DNA from: G963665925 sp963676345
GTDB lineage: Bacteria; Bacillota; Clostridia; Peptostreptococcales; Acidaminobacteraceae
Direction of reading: 5' to 3'
Length of the DNA stretch: 64,000 nt
Assembly (NCBI GenBank): GCA_963676345.2
Contig: CAXXTS010000002.1
Coordinates: forward strand, 310,001-374,000
Made by a program: the position numbers and the translations under genes. The stretch's first letter is position 1; each line of letters starts with the position of its first letter. Below the pieces are notes generated by a model. It saw nothing but the letters and a program-made list of their open reading frames with translations, did not search any database and had not been told where the DNA came from. Below are positions 50,199 to 59,371 of this stretch, in pieces.

Positions 50199-51611
50199 TC
50201 ACCCTGTATTCAGATCTAAATATAAGGCTTTATTTAATCGTCTGATTCCTTCTTCAATATCATGATCTTGCAAATTGCCAAAACCTATGATGAAGTGATT
50301 CTTTCTAGATTGCTCTTGATGAAGATAATAGTCAGATACGTTGTTAATCACAATTTTTTCTCTATTAAGCCGCTCTTCCAATGTATTTTTTTCTACTATG
50401 CCTTCGAATGCAGCTATAAAATGGAGTCCTGCTCCATCGCCAGAAATTGTAACTTTATTCCCAAACGTTTCTCTCATTTTTTGAACCAGCATATTTCTTC
50501 GTTTACCATAGCGTTTTACCTTTCTACGAATGTGCCGATCCATCATACCTTCTTCAATGAATTTTGCCATAGTTAATTGTTCTAGCACTGGGGAATGGAG
50601 GTCTGAAATATATTTATACCGCTTCATTCTGTCAACCAGCGCATCTGGCAAAATCATATACCCCATGCGAATGGCAGGCATAAATGTTTTTGAAAAAGTC
50701 CCCACATATATTACCTGTTCTGGCGCAAGGTTCTGCATAGATATAATGGGATTGCCTTCATATCTGAATTCACTGTCATAGTCATCTTCAACTACATATG
50801 CTTGCTTTTCTTTGGCATAATTAATAAGCTCAATACGTCGCTTAATAGACATGATCGTACCCATAGGAAATTGATGACTGGGTGTGGTCAATATCAAAGT
50901 CGGTGGTTCTTTAGGCAACAACTTAGTTACAAGGCCTTGCTCATCAATTGGTACGGTCTTGCATCTGATACTATGACCTTTAAAAGTTTGAAGCATACCT
51001 GTGCTTGCAGGTTCTTCGATAATGATAAATTCATCTTTATTCACGAGTTTAGATAAGAGGCTGAACGCTTGTGCCGCACCACCCGTAATGAGAATATTCT
51101 CCGGTGTCGTTTCAACACCTCTTACACGTTTCAAATAGGATGCTAATGTACTTCTAAGGGTCCACGAGCCAAATACACCGCAATAATCTAATTGAGCCGT
51201 TGTCACTTGAACCGTTATATCACGATACAATCTTCCCCATTGTCTTATGGGGATCGTACTCAAGTCAGGAACACCCGGCCTAAAACTAATAAACCCTTTC
51301 GGCAACTCATATAATGGTTTATCTTTTATAGTTTTTTCTTTATAAGTTCTGGGATTAGAAACTTTAAAAACAAGCCCATCACTCACAAACGTACCAGAAC
51401 CTTCCTTACCATAGAGATACCCTTCTGCACTTAGTTGTTCATAACACTCTACTACAGTACTTCTGGCTATTTGCAATTCACGTGCCAGAGCTCTTGTCGA
51501 TGGTACTTTAGTATTTGATGGAATAATACCTTGTAAAATTGAGTCTTTTATTTTTTTATAAAGTTGCACTTTAATAGGCTGATCATCACTTTTATCTATG
51601 GATACAAACAT
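50199..51611 (-). CDS. PdxR/MocR-type GntR regulator with aminotransferase domain
   Basis: 470 residues. The N-terminal winged HTH of the GntR family (about 10-75: KIKDSILQGIIPSNTKVPSTRALARELQIARSTV in pieces) is joined to a class I aminotransferase-like domain, with GGAAQAFSLL, VEDDYDSEFRY and the PLP-lysine region GTFSKTFMPAIRMGY. MocR proteins sense PLP or amino acids and control vitamin B6 or transporter genes. It is divergent from a LysE-type exporter and shares a 104-base promoter with it. ATG 51611 with TTGGAGG upstream; the frame to 51683 would cover the neighbour's promoter. Confidence 0.92.
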   Translation of the reverse strand: MFVSIDKSDDQPIKVQLYKKIKDSILQGIIPSNTKVPSTRALARELQIARSTVVECYEQLSAEGYLYGKEGSGTFVSDGLVFKVSNPRTYKEKTIKDKPLYELPKGFISFRPGVPDLSTIPIRQWGRLYRDITVQVTTAQLDYCGVFGSWTLRSTLASYLKRVRGVETTPENILITGGAAQAFSLLSKLVNKDEFIIIEEPASTGMLQTFKGHSIRCKTVPIDEQGLVTKLLPKEPPTLILTTPSHQFPMGTIMSIKRRIELINYAKEKQAYVVEDDYDSEFRYEGNPIISMQNLAPEQVIYVGTFSKTFMPAIRMGYMILPDALVDRMKRYKYISDLHSPVLEQLTMAKFIEEGMMDRHIRRKVKRYGKRRNMLVQKMRETFGNKVTISGDGAGLHFIAAFEGIVEKNTLEERLNREKIVINNVSDYYLHQEQSRKNHFIIGFGNLQDHDIEEGIRRLNKALYLDLNTG

Positions 51612-51645
51612 AAAACCTCCAAGTGGTATGGTGAAATTAATGCAT

Positions 51646-51669
51646 AATTGGTAGTTATGAAAACCAATT
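51646..51669. promoter_or_regulatory. Operator-like repeat between pdxR-type and lysE-type genes
   Basis: AATTGGT and ACCAATT form an inverted repeat with a 10-base gap. GGTAGTTAT and GGTAGCATTAT recur as direct repeats (about 51650 and 51676). MocR regulators often bind such direct repeats; binding is inferred. Confidence 0.5.
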
Positions 51670-51715
51670 TTTGATGGTAGCATTATATCATACTACAATA
51701 CAAAAGGAGAAAATT

Positions 51716-52321
51716 ATGATTAGCATACCTTATCTGATCGCATCAATGATCATTGTTCTACTGCCTGGCCCCGGCTCAATTTATACAATAAGTACCGCTA
51801 TGAATGGAACCATAAAGAAAAGTCTTATAGCAGCACTTGGCTGTACCTTCGGAATAGTCCCTCATCTTGTACTTGGAATCATCGCTTTATACATGATGCA
51901 CCAACTTCCAGATTTTATCATGCACTCTATCAAGTTAACCGGTGCTTTATATTTAGTCTTTCTTGGTTTTAAAATGTTAACAGATAATGGTAAAGTCAAC
52001 CTATCCAGTCCTTCTATTGAAGAGAATAATATTAAAATATTTCTTGGAGGCATCTTTCTCAATCTGCTCAATCCGAAGCTAACCCTCTTCTTCATATCTT
52101 TTTTACCACAATATATCGTTCAAGGCGATATTTCCTACATCGTTCAAGCCCTATCCCTTGGAGCTGTATTTATGGTGTTAACATTGCTTATATTTATATG
52201 CTATGGACTCCTTGCAAATGTACTTCGGATGAAACTGCTCTCATCTCCTACTCGCATAAGCTGGATGAACAGGCTCTTTGGTGTACTTTTCATACTATTT
52301 GCTGTTCGATTATTCATATAA
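51716..52321 (+). CDS. LysE/RhtB-family amino acid exporter 1
   Basis: 201 residues with six hydrophobic segments. The family start MISIPYLIASMIIVLLPGPGSIYTIS in pieces includes the conserved PGP, and LYLVFLGFKML is typical of helix 3. The region FLNLLNPKLTLFFISFLPQY is the strongest RhtB signature. It exports an amino acid or derivative. ATG 51716 has AAAAGGAG 8 bases upstream; the frame extends to 51671 over the promoter. The divergent MocR regulator probably controls it. Confidence 0.92.
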   Translation: MISIPYLIASMIIVLLPGPGSIYTISTAMNGTIKKSLIAALGCTFGIVPHLVLGIIALYMMHQLPDFIMHSIKLTGALYLVFLGFKMLTDNGKVNLSSPSIEENNIKIFLGGIFLNLLNPKLTLFFISFLPQYIVQGDISYIVQALSLGAVFMVLTLLIFICYGLLANVLRMKLLSSPTRISWMNRLFGVLFILFAVRLFI

Positions 52322-52533
52322 CGCCATATGAGTAGGCTGAGTATTAGCATCTTAAAAAAATGCTTCATTGTCACCTCATAAGTCAATACTAAAAAAGACA
52401 TCAACCTTTATAAACATCGGTCCATGCCTTCTTTGTGAGTATTCATTCACGTATGCTATTTGTACCCCTATTTTCCCCTTAGCGAAACTGTATCCATATG
52501 TATGGATACTCACATGATGGTAAATTATAGATA

Positions 52534-52893
52534 CTATATGGTTTCTAAATTTTTTACCGTCTTCTCGTTTTCTACATTTCCTGTATTTAGGGTTGACTTA
52601 GCTTCAATTAGCATTACAAGGACTTCCTCTTCTGCAAAAGGCATATGCTCAACACCTTTTGGAATCACGATGCATTCATGCTCATTTAATATCACATCTT
52701 TTTCCCTGAACTTAATAGTCAAAGTCCATTGAACAACATAGAACATCTCATCTTCATTTTCATGAACATGCCACACAAACTCATCTTTGAATTTAGCCAA
52801 TTTGACATAGGAATCATTGACTTCTCCAATTATTTTAGGCTCCCAATAATTATCAATTTTATTAAATTTCTCTTCTAAATTGATTTTATTCAT
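52534..52893 (-). CDS. Cupin-domain protein
   Basis: 119 residues, a single cupin barrel. Motif 1 is WHVHENEDEMFYVV (about residues 34-47), giving the His-His-Glu ligands; motif 2 is the less perfect PKGVEHMPFAEE (about 75-86). A metal-dependent isomerase, dioxygenase or binding protein is possible; the sequence does not decide. ATG with TGGAGAG upstream. It stands alone between the first exporter and the DUF2000 gene. A palindrome GTATCCAT/ATGGATAC at 52490-52509 lies downstream without a T run. Confidence 0.85.
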   Translation of the reverse strand: MNKINLEEKFNKIDNYWEPKIIGEVNDSYVKLAKFKDEFVWHVHENEDEMFYVVQWTLTIKFREKDVILNEHECIVIPKGVEHMPFAEEEVLVMLIEAKSTLNTGNVENEKTVKNLETI

Positions 52894-53028
52894 TTAAATC
52901 TCTCCATTATTCATTACCAATGACATTTGAAAAACTAAAACATTAATTTTAACATGCAAAATATTCCTATAGGTCGGTAGCACATCTATTCATAACCCAT
53001 CGAATCAGGATTTACATTAATAAACCTT

Positions 53029-53436
53029 CTACTTATGAAGCTCATATCCTTTAAAAAGTTTGTCCACATGATTCTTCTTTCCACGTATTCCAACCCCGAC
53101 TAAATTCAATTCTTCTTGTCCATATTTTGCAACGCTTGCTCTATTATCATCATCATTATAAGTCGTGAAAAGATCTTCTGTATATATTGTAATAACAACA
53201 TCTTTGTTCATTGCTTTTTTTAATAATTCACCGAGTTCTGTACCGGATGCTGTATGAATCATAACTGGCTGAACTGCCATTGGTAAGTACTCATTCATGT
53301 CCTTATCTACATAAGGTTGGCCCATAATGTCTTGTGTTCCAGATATACCACTCATGAGAAATGCTGTTACATTGAGTTTCTGCCACATCTCTAAATCATC
53401 TCTTAACGCTATCTTTATTTTTGTATCGAACTTCAT
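53029..53436 (-). CDS. DUF2000-family protein
   Basis: 135 residues. KIKIALRDDLEMWQKLNVTAFLMSGI in pieces (about 6-31) and the pattern VIYT/TASGTELGELLKKAMNKDVVITIYTEDLF match the DUF2000 family, a small alpha/beta fold of unknown role often found next to amino-acid exporters and regulators. I chose ATG 53436, with GAGGGGAAG about 8 bases before it, over TTG 53454. It is downstream of a LysE-type exporter and 35 bases away, so it is likely in the same operon. Confidence 0.8.
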   Translation of the reverse strand: MKFDTKIKIALRDDLEMWQKLNVTAFLMSGISGTQDIMGQPYVDKDMNEYLPMAVQPVMIHTASGTELGELLKKAMNKDVVITIYTEDLFTTYNDDDNRASVAKYGQEELNLVGVGIRGKKNHVDKLFKGYELHK

Positions 53437-53471
53437 AACATCTTCCCCTCTCAACTAAATTTGTATTTCAA

Positions 53472-54086
53472 CTAATAAGGCTTAACACCCGTAAACACTA
53501 GGTAAACATGATCCCAAATTATAGTAATAGCAACATACACTAACAAGAAGGCCATTAATCCGTTAAAAAGTTTTATAACCCTTTTGTTCAAAATAATATA
53601 TGAAAATCTCTCTCCTAGGTATCCATAAACACACGGTGCCATCCCTGCCATTATTGAGAGAAGTATGGATACAATGGTAATTTTATAGCCCGTTATACCG
53701 TTAGCTGGAAAGATTATTGTTGCTAGTGGTAAAACTGCTAATGGTGCCTTTGGATTAAATAGCTGCAATAGAAATCCATCTTTAAGGGCAAGGGCCTTTG
53801 TACTGTCTTCTCCAGCAAGATCTATCGAACTCTTTAACACCTTATAGGCCAGATAAAGAATATACAGGGCTCCAATAATAGAAATGTAAATGATATACGA
53901 TTTCTTCACAAATCGTTCACCAGAATAGCCAATTACTATTAACCAAACCATCATTGCAACACCTACACCAACAAAAAAACCAAACATACTTTTAAACCGT
54001 TTATTTACACCTTGGTTGATACTTAAAATATTCAGTGGTCCAGGTGTGTACATAATTCCAAATGAAAACAAAATAATCTCTAACAT
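53472..54086 (-). CDS. LysE/RhtB-family amino acid exporter 2
   Basis: 204 residues, six helices. The start has FGIMYTPGPLNILSINQG with the conserved PGP, helix 3 ALYILYLAYKVL, and the family motif FLLQLFNPKAPLAVLPLA. It exports an unidentified amino acid. I chose ATG 54086 (AAGGAG 9 bases upstream). Upstream on the same strand is a broken AraC-type regulator that probably once controlled it; DUF2000 follows. Confidence 0.88.
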   Translation of the reverse strand: MLEIILFSFGIMYTPGPLNILSINQGVNKRFKSMFGFFVGVGVAMMVWLIVIGYSGERFVKKSYIIYISIIGALYILYLAYKVLKSSIDLAGEDSTKALALKDGFLLQLFNPKAPLAVLPLATIIFPANGITGYKITIVSILLSIMAGMAPCVYGYLGERFSYIILNKRVIKLFNGLMAFLLVYVAITIIWDHVYLVFTGVKPY

Positions 54087-54155
54087 AATATCAAGCTCCT
54101 TATGATTACATTCTATAATCACAAGGAGCTTGGTGTATTGGAAATTATTGCTCTT

Positions 54156-54978
54156 TTAAATAAGACTTCTTGAACTGTTTATATGATTTTGATATTGAAG
54201 TGGTGTAATACCATAAGTCTTTTTAAATCTATTAATGAGGTGACTTAAGTCATGAAATCCGAACTTATATGCGATGACAATGGGTTCTAATCCTGCTTCC
54301 AACTCTTTTCTCACCCATTCCATTTTCAAATCCAAAATGTACTGATATGGTGTTCGACTCGTTATTTTCTTGAAGCTTCGAATAAAATGATATTTGGATA
54401 CACCGACACGTTTACTGATATCTTCTATTTCTAACTTGCCATCTATATTTTGATATATAATTTATAGCAGTCGCTACAAACCCCTCTGTATTTAACCCAT
54501 TTAAATTTGTTTCAGTGAAGTCATTGCATTCTATGAGCTTTTCAATAAACTCTATCATAATATCTGAATGATCTGTTATGATGGAATTTTCCCCCAGTTC
54601 CATCGCCAGTTCTATAAAAGCTTCTTTTACCCTCGGATCATTGGTAACCGTTTCCTTAAAACATAAGTCACTCTTAGTGTCTATTAACATATCATCGACT
54701 ATGTTTCTGGATATATACATCATTTTGTAGGTTAACTCTCTATTATCACCCGCGTATCCATTATGAGGGTCTTCAGGATTAAATTGGATGATGTCGCCTG
54801 GTCTAGATATATAATCCTTTCCATTACACCAAAAACACTGTTGTCCTTTCAGCGTCATACCTATAGCATAATCATTATGAGCATGCAAATTATATTTAAA
54901 TGTCTTAATACGCGCATCTAAAATTGTTACATCATCTACCAACTGGGGCTTGGAAAAGACTATTTTCTCTTTTTTCAT
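54156..54978 (-). pseudogene. AraC-family regulator, frameshifted in a TA run
   Basis: The N-terminal frame (ATG 54978 to stop 54412) encodes a cupin-like AraC sensor domain (NLHAHNDYAIGMTLKG, GDIIQFNPEDPHNG) and breaks off at the first HTH helix. The remainder lies in another frame down to the stop at 54156-54158: GKLEIEDISKRVGVSKYHFIRSFKK, HDLSHLINRFKKTYGITPLQY in pieces. The break is at ATTATATATCAA (about 54462); one TA pair more would join both parts as INYIYQNIDG. So it is either a recent pseudogene, a slippage-switched gene or a sequencing error. It should regulate the LysE-type exporter that follows. Confidence 0.82.
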
Positions 54979-55265
54979 TACATGCTTCACCTCTTTATCT
55001 AATTATACTTTCTGTTGAAAAAGCAATTGGAAAATTCGTATTTAATATTGCACCACCAATAAATAACTCATTTGTATTAGTCATTATTGTATTACATCCA
55101 GTTCATCTCAGGCTATTCAACTGGAGAATAAAGTAATGAATCACATTTAAATAGATGTGAGTACGCTCCTCAAGTTTAAATGTTGTAAACTCTCGAAATA
55201 CATAAGAACTGCCTCATGCAAATTTGAGCACCCGTCTCACGACAGGTACTCTTGATTGTGATTCA

Positions 55266-55460
55266 TCATTCATTTATTTCCTTCACACGTCCAACCGTCC
55301 CGCTTTCAAGCATGACCTTGATGCCATGCGGATGATTCGGAGATTTTGTGAGGAGTCGATGCACAACGCCTTCTGTCAACTTGCCTGTACGCTGGTCCTG
55401 CTTCTGTACCACTTTTACAGATATACCGGGTCTGATGTTTGATCTTTTTGTTCCAGGCAT
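55266..55460 (-). CDS. ywbE: YwbE-family protein
   Basis: 64 residues: KRSNIRPGISVKVVQKQDQRTGKLTEG followed by SPNHPHGIKVMLESGTVGRVKEI. This closely matches the small conserved Firmicutes family YwbE (DUF2196), whose function is unknown; the basic beta-rich sequence suggests a nucleic-acid or ribosome-binding fold. I chose ATG 55460; the TTG two codons earlier is the only alternative. The ribosome site (GTGGGTTG) is weak. Monocistronic. Confidence 0.85.
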   Translation of the reverse strand: MPGTKRSNIRPGISVKVVQKQDQRTGKLTEGVVHRLLTKSPNHPHGIKVMLESGTVGRVKEINE

Positions 55461-55717
55461 ATACAACCCACTTTCATTCTTTTCAAATAACCAACAAATC
55501 GTTCAAGTCACCGAAATATCTCTCAAAGACTTAACGAAAACCGTCCTTTAGTTTAAGGGATGGCTTTCTGATTTTATACGAATCCATTATAATTGTAAAC
55601 CTACAGTATGTATCAGACACCTCATGTATCGGCAGATGAATCACTATCATCTGTATCATTCTGATTATCTATAATGTTCGTCTGGTTAGTCCCACTTGTA
55701 TATCCAGTCTGCCCCTC

Positions 55718-55951
55718 CTATAACATAAATAGCCTTTCTGGTGCAATCGCTTTTTCAAGCAAATACACAGAGATTCTATCAGCTCCAATGCGGCCCATAG
55801 GACATATGATTACAAAGTCACTGTCTGTTTCCTCAAGCATTTGGAACTGAGCATCAAATATGACAACGTCTAAGGCATTCTACTGTCTAAATTTCCAATT
55901 TAAAATTTCTAAATCTATTGCTGGTAGACGTGCTCCGACGTACCAGTTCAT
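55718..55951 (-). pseudogene. Degenerate coding remnant, family unknown
   Basis: On the minus strand a frame from ATG 55951 reads 23 codons (MNWYVGARLPAIDLEI...), meets a TAG at 55880-55882, and continues sensibly as NALDVVIFDAQFQMLEETDSDFVIICPMGRIGADRIS to a stop at 55718. The codon use and alternation look protein-like. A further protein-like piece (VVKLSPKDLKSNIKIKIVI) precedes it in another frame. I do not recognise the protein. The rest of 55461-56151 holds no intact gene. Confidence 0.45.
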
Positions 55952-56151
55952 ATTACAATTTTGATTTTGATATTACTTTTTAGATCTTTTGGTGATAGCT
56001 TTACCACCGTCTCAAGATCCCAATGACTCTATTTCTTGCTGTATTGAAAAACATATCGATGTCTCCAGATATTAAATCATGACCCTACTTCAATAACATT
56101 TACTAAAATTCCACATGACAGCACCCATATTTTTCAATTTTCTTAAAGCAA

Positions 56152-56203
56152 AAAGCCCTCTGTAAAACAGCATTTTATTCAACGCTGTGATATAGAGGGC
56201 TTT
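56152..56203 (-). terminator. Terminator of the tct operon
   Basis: AAAGCCCTCTGTAAAACAGC pairs with GCTGTGATATAGAGGGCTTT (outer 9-10 bp perfect, inner CAGC/GCTG). TTTTTGC follows on the minus strand, 14 bases after the tctA stop. Confidence 0.85.
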
Positions 56204-56216
56204 GTTGTTTCATTTC

Positions 56217-57743
56217 TTAATTTGAGGAAATCTCTTTAAATGTTCTTGAGTTCCTCAAATATTTTAGACCCTTTTGAATCATCGGTCCTGAAATTGCCAA
56301 TAAGGTAAGGAAAATGAGTACTACACAAGAAGGACGTCCAAGATAGTATGCAACAACATTGCCCTTCGCCATTACGATAGAGTTCATCAAACCACTTTCT
56401 GCCATAGGACCAAGCAACAATCCTAAAATAGCAGGCGCAGTAGGAATGTCAATTTTTCTCATAAAATAGCCAATAAGTCCGAATGCCATCATAATGTAAA
56501 CATCAAAAATACTGCTGTTAATTGCGTATGCACCAACTGTTGATAACACAACAATAATCGGTGATAAAACGGAGTTTGATAGCTTTGTCACTTTAACAAC
56601 ATGACGTCCAACAAGCATACCAACAATCCCCATGCATATATTTGCAATAATAAATCCCACAATAATCGTGTAGGTAACGGATGCAGATCGCGTAAACATC
56701 TGGTTTCCAGGAACCATACCATGTACAAGGAACCCACCTAAAAGAACTGACGCAACAGCACTTCCAGGAATTCCAAGCGTCAAGAGTGGAATCAAACTAC
56801 CGCCTGTTACAGCATTGTTTCCCGCCTCTGAAGCACAAATCGCTTCAATCGAGCCATGTCCAAACTGTTCTGGCGTCTTCGACGCTTTTTTGGCCTCACT
56901 GTAACTCAACCACGCACCAATGTCACCACCAGCTCCTGGCAAAATACCAACGACAACACCAATGATGGATGATCGAATCATATTTGGTGTGAGTTTCTTA
57001 ATTTCATGCAACGACGGTAAAAATTTCCCTTTTAGATCATGATCTACAGCTCCATCTTTATCCTTTTGAATGGTCTTAACATAATCTTCTGCTTGAACCA
57101 TAACCTGTGAAATTGAAAAAAGACCAATCATAGCAGGCACAAGCGTGAGACCTAAAGACAATGCATCATAACCATAAGTAAAGCGCATTTGTCCTGTCAT
57201 ACTGTCCATCCCAATGGTTCCTAAGAACAAACCAAATGCCCCAGCTAAAAAGCCTTTGGTCATTGATCCACCAGATAAACCACCAATAATCGTCAACCCG
57301 AAAATCGCAATTAAAAAGTACTCCGGTGAACTAAAAAGCAAAGAAACTTTCGAAAGTGCCGGCGCAATAGTTAACAATGCAATCCCACTAATCGTTCCAC
57401 CAACCATCGATGCAACCGTTGAAATACCAATGGCTTCAAGACCTCTCCCCTGAGATGTCAATGCATAACCATCCAGAGCGGTTGCAGCCGAAGCAGGTGT
57501 ACCAGGGGTGTGCAAAAGAATCGCGGAAATCGAGCCACCATAAAATGCTGACGTATAAATCGCCGTCAACATAACAAAACCTGCATAAGGCTCCATTGCA
57601 AATGTCACAGGCAATAACAAAGAAACTGCCATCGTCGCATTAAGGCCTGGCAACGCTCCGATGGTCATACCGCCAACGACGCCAACAAAGAGTGCAATCA
57701 GCGTCTGTAGCGAAAATAAATTATGAACTATTTCTAAAATCAT
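56217..57743 (-). CDS. tctA: Tripartite tricarboxylate transporter, large membrane subunit TctA
   Basis: 508 residues with about 12 membrane segments. Characteristic motifs are GALPGLNATMAVSLLLPVTF (about 29-48), GGSISAILLHTPGTPASAATALDGY in pieces (about 69-93), GILPGAGGDIGAWLSYSEAKKASK in pieces (about 258-280) and the second half starting GNNAVTGGSLIPLLTLGIPGS. It is the transport channel of a secondary, binding-protein-dependent carrier for citrate or another carboxylate. It is the last gene of the HD-tctC-tctB-tctA row. ATG with GGGGGA upstream. Confidence 0.95.
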   Translation of the reverse strand: MILEIVHNLFSLQTLIALFVGVVGGMTIGALPGLNATMAVSLLLPVTFAMEPYAGFVMLTAIYTSAFYGGSISAILLHTPGTPASAATALDGYALTSQGRGLEAIGISTVASMVGGTISGIALLTIAPALSKVSLLFSSPEYFLIAIFGLTIIGGLSGGSMTKGFLAGAFGLFLGTIGMDSMTGQMRFTYGYDALSLGLTLVPAMIGLFSISQVMVQAEDYVKTIQKDKDGAVDHDLKGKFLPSLHEIKKLTPNMIRSSIIGVVVGILPGAGGDIGAWLSYSEAKKASKTPEQFGHGSIEAICASEAGNNAVTGGSLIPLLTLGIPGSAVASVLLGGFLVHGMVPGNQMFTRSASVTYTIIVGFIIANICMGIVGMLVGRHVVKVTKLSNSVLSPIIVVLSTVGAYAINSSIFDVYIMMAFGLIGYFMRKIDIPTAPAILGLLLGPMAESGLMNSIVMAKGNVVAYYLGRPSCVVLIFLTLLAISGPMIQKGLKYLRNSRTFKEISSN

Positions 57744-57758
57744 ACGCTTATCCCCCTA

Positions 57759-58172
57759 TTATGGCAACATTAACTTTAATTTCATAACAAATAGCAAATG
57801 AATAAACACAATGGTTCCAATCGTTGCAAGAACAATCTTGTGCACTTTAAAATTCTTATAAAACAGCATCATTCCCGGAATAAAAATTGCTGTCGCAATA
57901 TAAAACCCCACAAGATTAAGAAGTATTGTGTATACCAAAATTATGGCGTAAATAGCCATGGGATATACAAGAACGGTACTTTGATGTTCCACTGGCTTTT
58001 TTAAATTAATGACAAACATTAAAAATGCCAAAGCTATGAATACTGCCAAAATAATTTTTGGGAAAACAGCCGCTTGGCTGTTAAAACCAGCGGTTTGTTG
58101 ATAAAAGAAACCCCCGACGAGGACTAAAAATAGCCCTACGATCGAGTCTTTATAGCGTTGTAGCGTTCTCAT
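57759..58172 (-). CDS. tctB: Tripartite tricarboxylate transporter, small membrane subunit TctB
   Basis: 137-143 residues with four helices, the usual size for TctB. GLFLVLVGGFFYQQTAGF, a charged loop, then LVGFYIATAIFIPGMMLFYKN are typical. It accompanies TctA in the membrane. I prefer ATG 58172; the earlier ATG 58190 overlaps the tctC stop and lacks a ribosome site, while GGGAG lies about 11 bases before 58172. Confidence 0.88.
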   Translation of the reverse strand: MRTLQRYKDSIVGLFLVLVGGFFYQQTAGFNSQAAVFPKIILAVFIALAFLMFVINLKKPVEHQSTVLVYPMAIYAIILVYTILLNLVGFYIATAIFIPGMMLFYKNFKVHKIVLATIGTIVFIHLLFVMKLKLMLP

Positions 58173-58180
58173 TGTTCCAT

Positions 58181-59209
58181 CTACTCCCATCCAAAGATTG
58201 GCGCAAAAGTTTTTGCTTTTTCCTCATTTACATGCAAAAATTCATTATACTCTTCACCATCAAAGTAGTCTACAGCTAAACCAAGATCTTGCATTTTGCT
58301 TACATGTTCTGTATTGGTGATTGCTTTTTCAAACGCAGCTTCTATGACTTCCTTAACTTCTGGAGATACACCAGCAGGTAGAATGTACCCTCTTGAAGAC
58401 GGTGCGTAAATTGCGCCAAATCCTAACTCCTCACATGTCGGAACATCTGATATCAGTGGTGAACGTTTCGGTGCAAAAACACATAAAACCTCTACTTCAC
58501 CATCTTGTAATTGGTTTACAACATCGCCAATTGTTGCGCTTGCAGCATCAATATGACCACCTAAAACGCCTGCATAGTTGTCCGCCCAGCCTTTCATATG
58601 AACTGGTGTAATTTTACATTCTGGATTGAGTGATTTGAATTCTTCTGTTTGCATATGTTTGTTCCCACCGATACCAACATCACCGATTGTAACTTCATTT
58701 TCTTTTGCATATGCAACAAAATCTTCTAAACTGTCGAACTTATCTTTTTCAACAACAAGTACGCCCCAATCCGAAACTTGATTTGCAATGTATTCAAAAG
58801 AATCTAAAGACTCACTTCTATTTTGTTGCTTATCTAAGTAACCTGAATAGAACCCTGGAACGTTAATAAGACCCATTGTGTAACCATCTGGTTTTGATTT
58901 TGCAAGTTCCGTCCATGCAACCCAACCATTTGCACCTGGTTTATTCAAGACATTCACCGTTGTACCAAGCTCTGCTTCTAAATACGGTTGTAGCATTCTT
59001 ACGCCCAAGTCAGAACTTCCCCCTGCAGAAAAGCCTACAAGAATATTAATTTGATTATCACCAGGGAAATCTGCGCTAGATTCGCTCGATGCTGCAACTT
59101 GACTTGAAGATTCAGCAGGTGCTTCTACTTCTTTTGTAGTATTGCTCGAGCAGCCGCTCATCATTAAAACCAATGTAAAAATAAGTACTTTCAAAAATAA
59201 TTTTTTCAT
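58181..59209 (-). CDS. tctC: Tripartite tricarboxylate transporter, binding lipoprotein TctC
   Basis: 342 residues from ATG 59209 (GGAGGG upstream). A lipoprotein signal ends VLMMSGC, followed by a Ser/Glu/Ala-rich linker. The binding domain carries INILVGFSAGGSSDLGVRMLQPYLEAELG in pieces, VLNKPGANGWVAWTELAKSKPDGYT in pieces and IGDVGIGGNKHMQ, typical of the Bug/TctC superfamily. It captures a carboxylate outside the membrane. The ligand cannot be read. It is the first transporter gene, 162 bases downstream of the HD-domain gene. Confidence 0.94.
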   Translation of the reverse strand: MKKLFLKVLIFTLVLMMSGCSSNTTKEVEAPAESSSQVAASSESSADFPGDNQINILVGFSAGGSSDLGVRMLQPYLEAELGTTVNVLNKPGANGWVAWTELAKSKPDGYTMGLINVPGFYSGYLDKQQNRSESLDSFEYIANQVSDWGVLVVEKDKFDSLEDFVAYAKENEVTIGDVGIGGNKHMQTEEFKSLNPECKITPVHMKGWADNYAGVLGGHIDAASATIGDVVNQLQDGEVEVLCVFAPKRSPLISDVPTCEELGFGAIYAPSSRGYILPAGVSPEVKEVIEAAFEKAITNTEHVSKMQDLGLAVDYFDGEEYNEFLHVNEEKAKTFAPIFGWE

Positions 59210-59371
59210 CTTTCCCTCCAAATAACTGTCCTAAACGTCTATTAAACACATAATTTGACACATGATATGATTCAAAAATATTTCGTACAAATTTCTTTAG
59301 AATGTCTGTTGCTTTAATGAAACGTTACTTACAATGGGGCTCTTAAACTTTGAATGCGGTGCACTCGTTAA

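Noticed and set aside
55224..55551. Plus-strand frames over ywbE
   Set aside because: They are antisense to the well-recognised YwbE frame.
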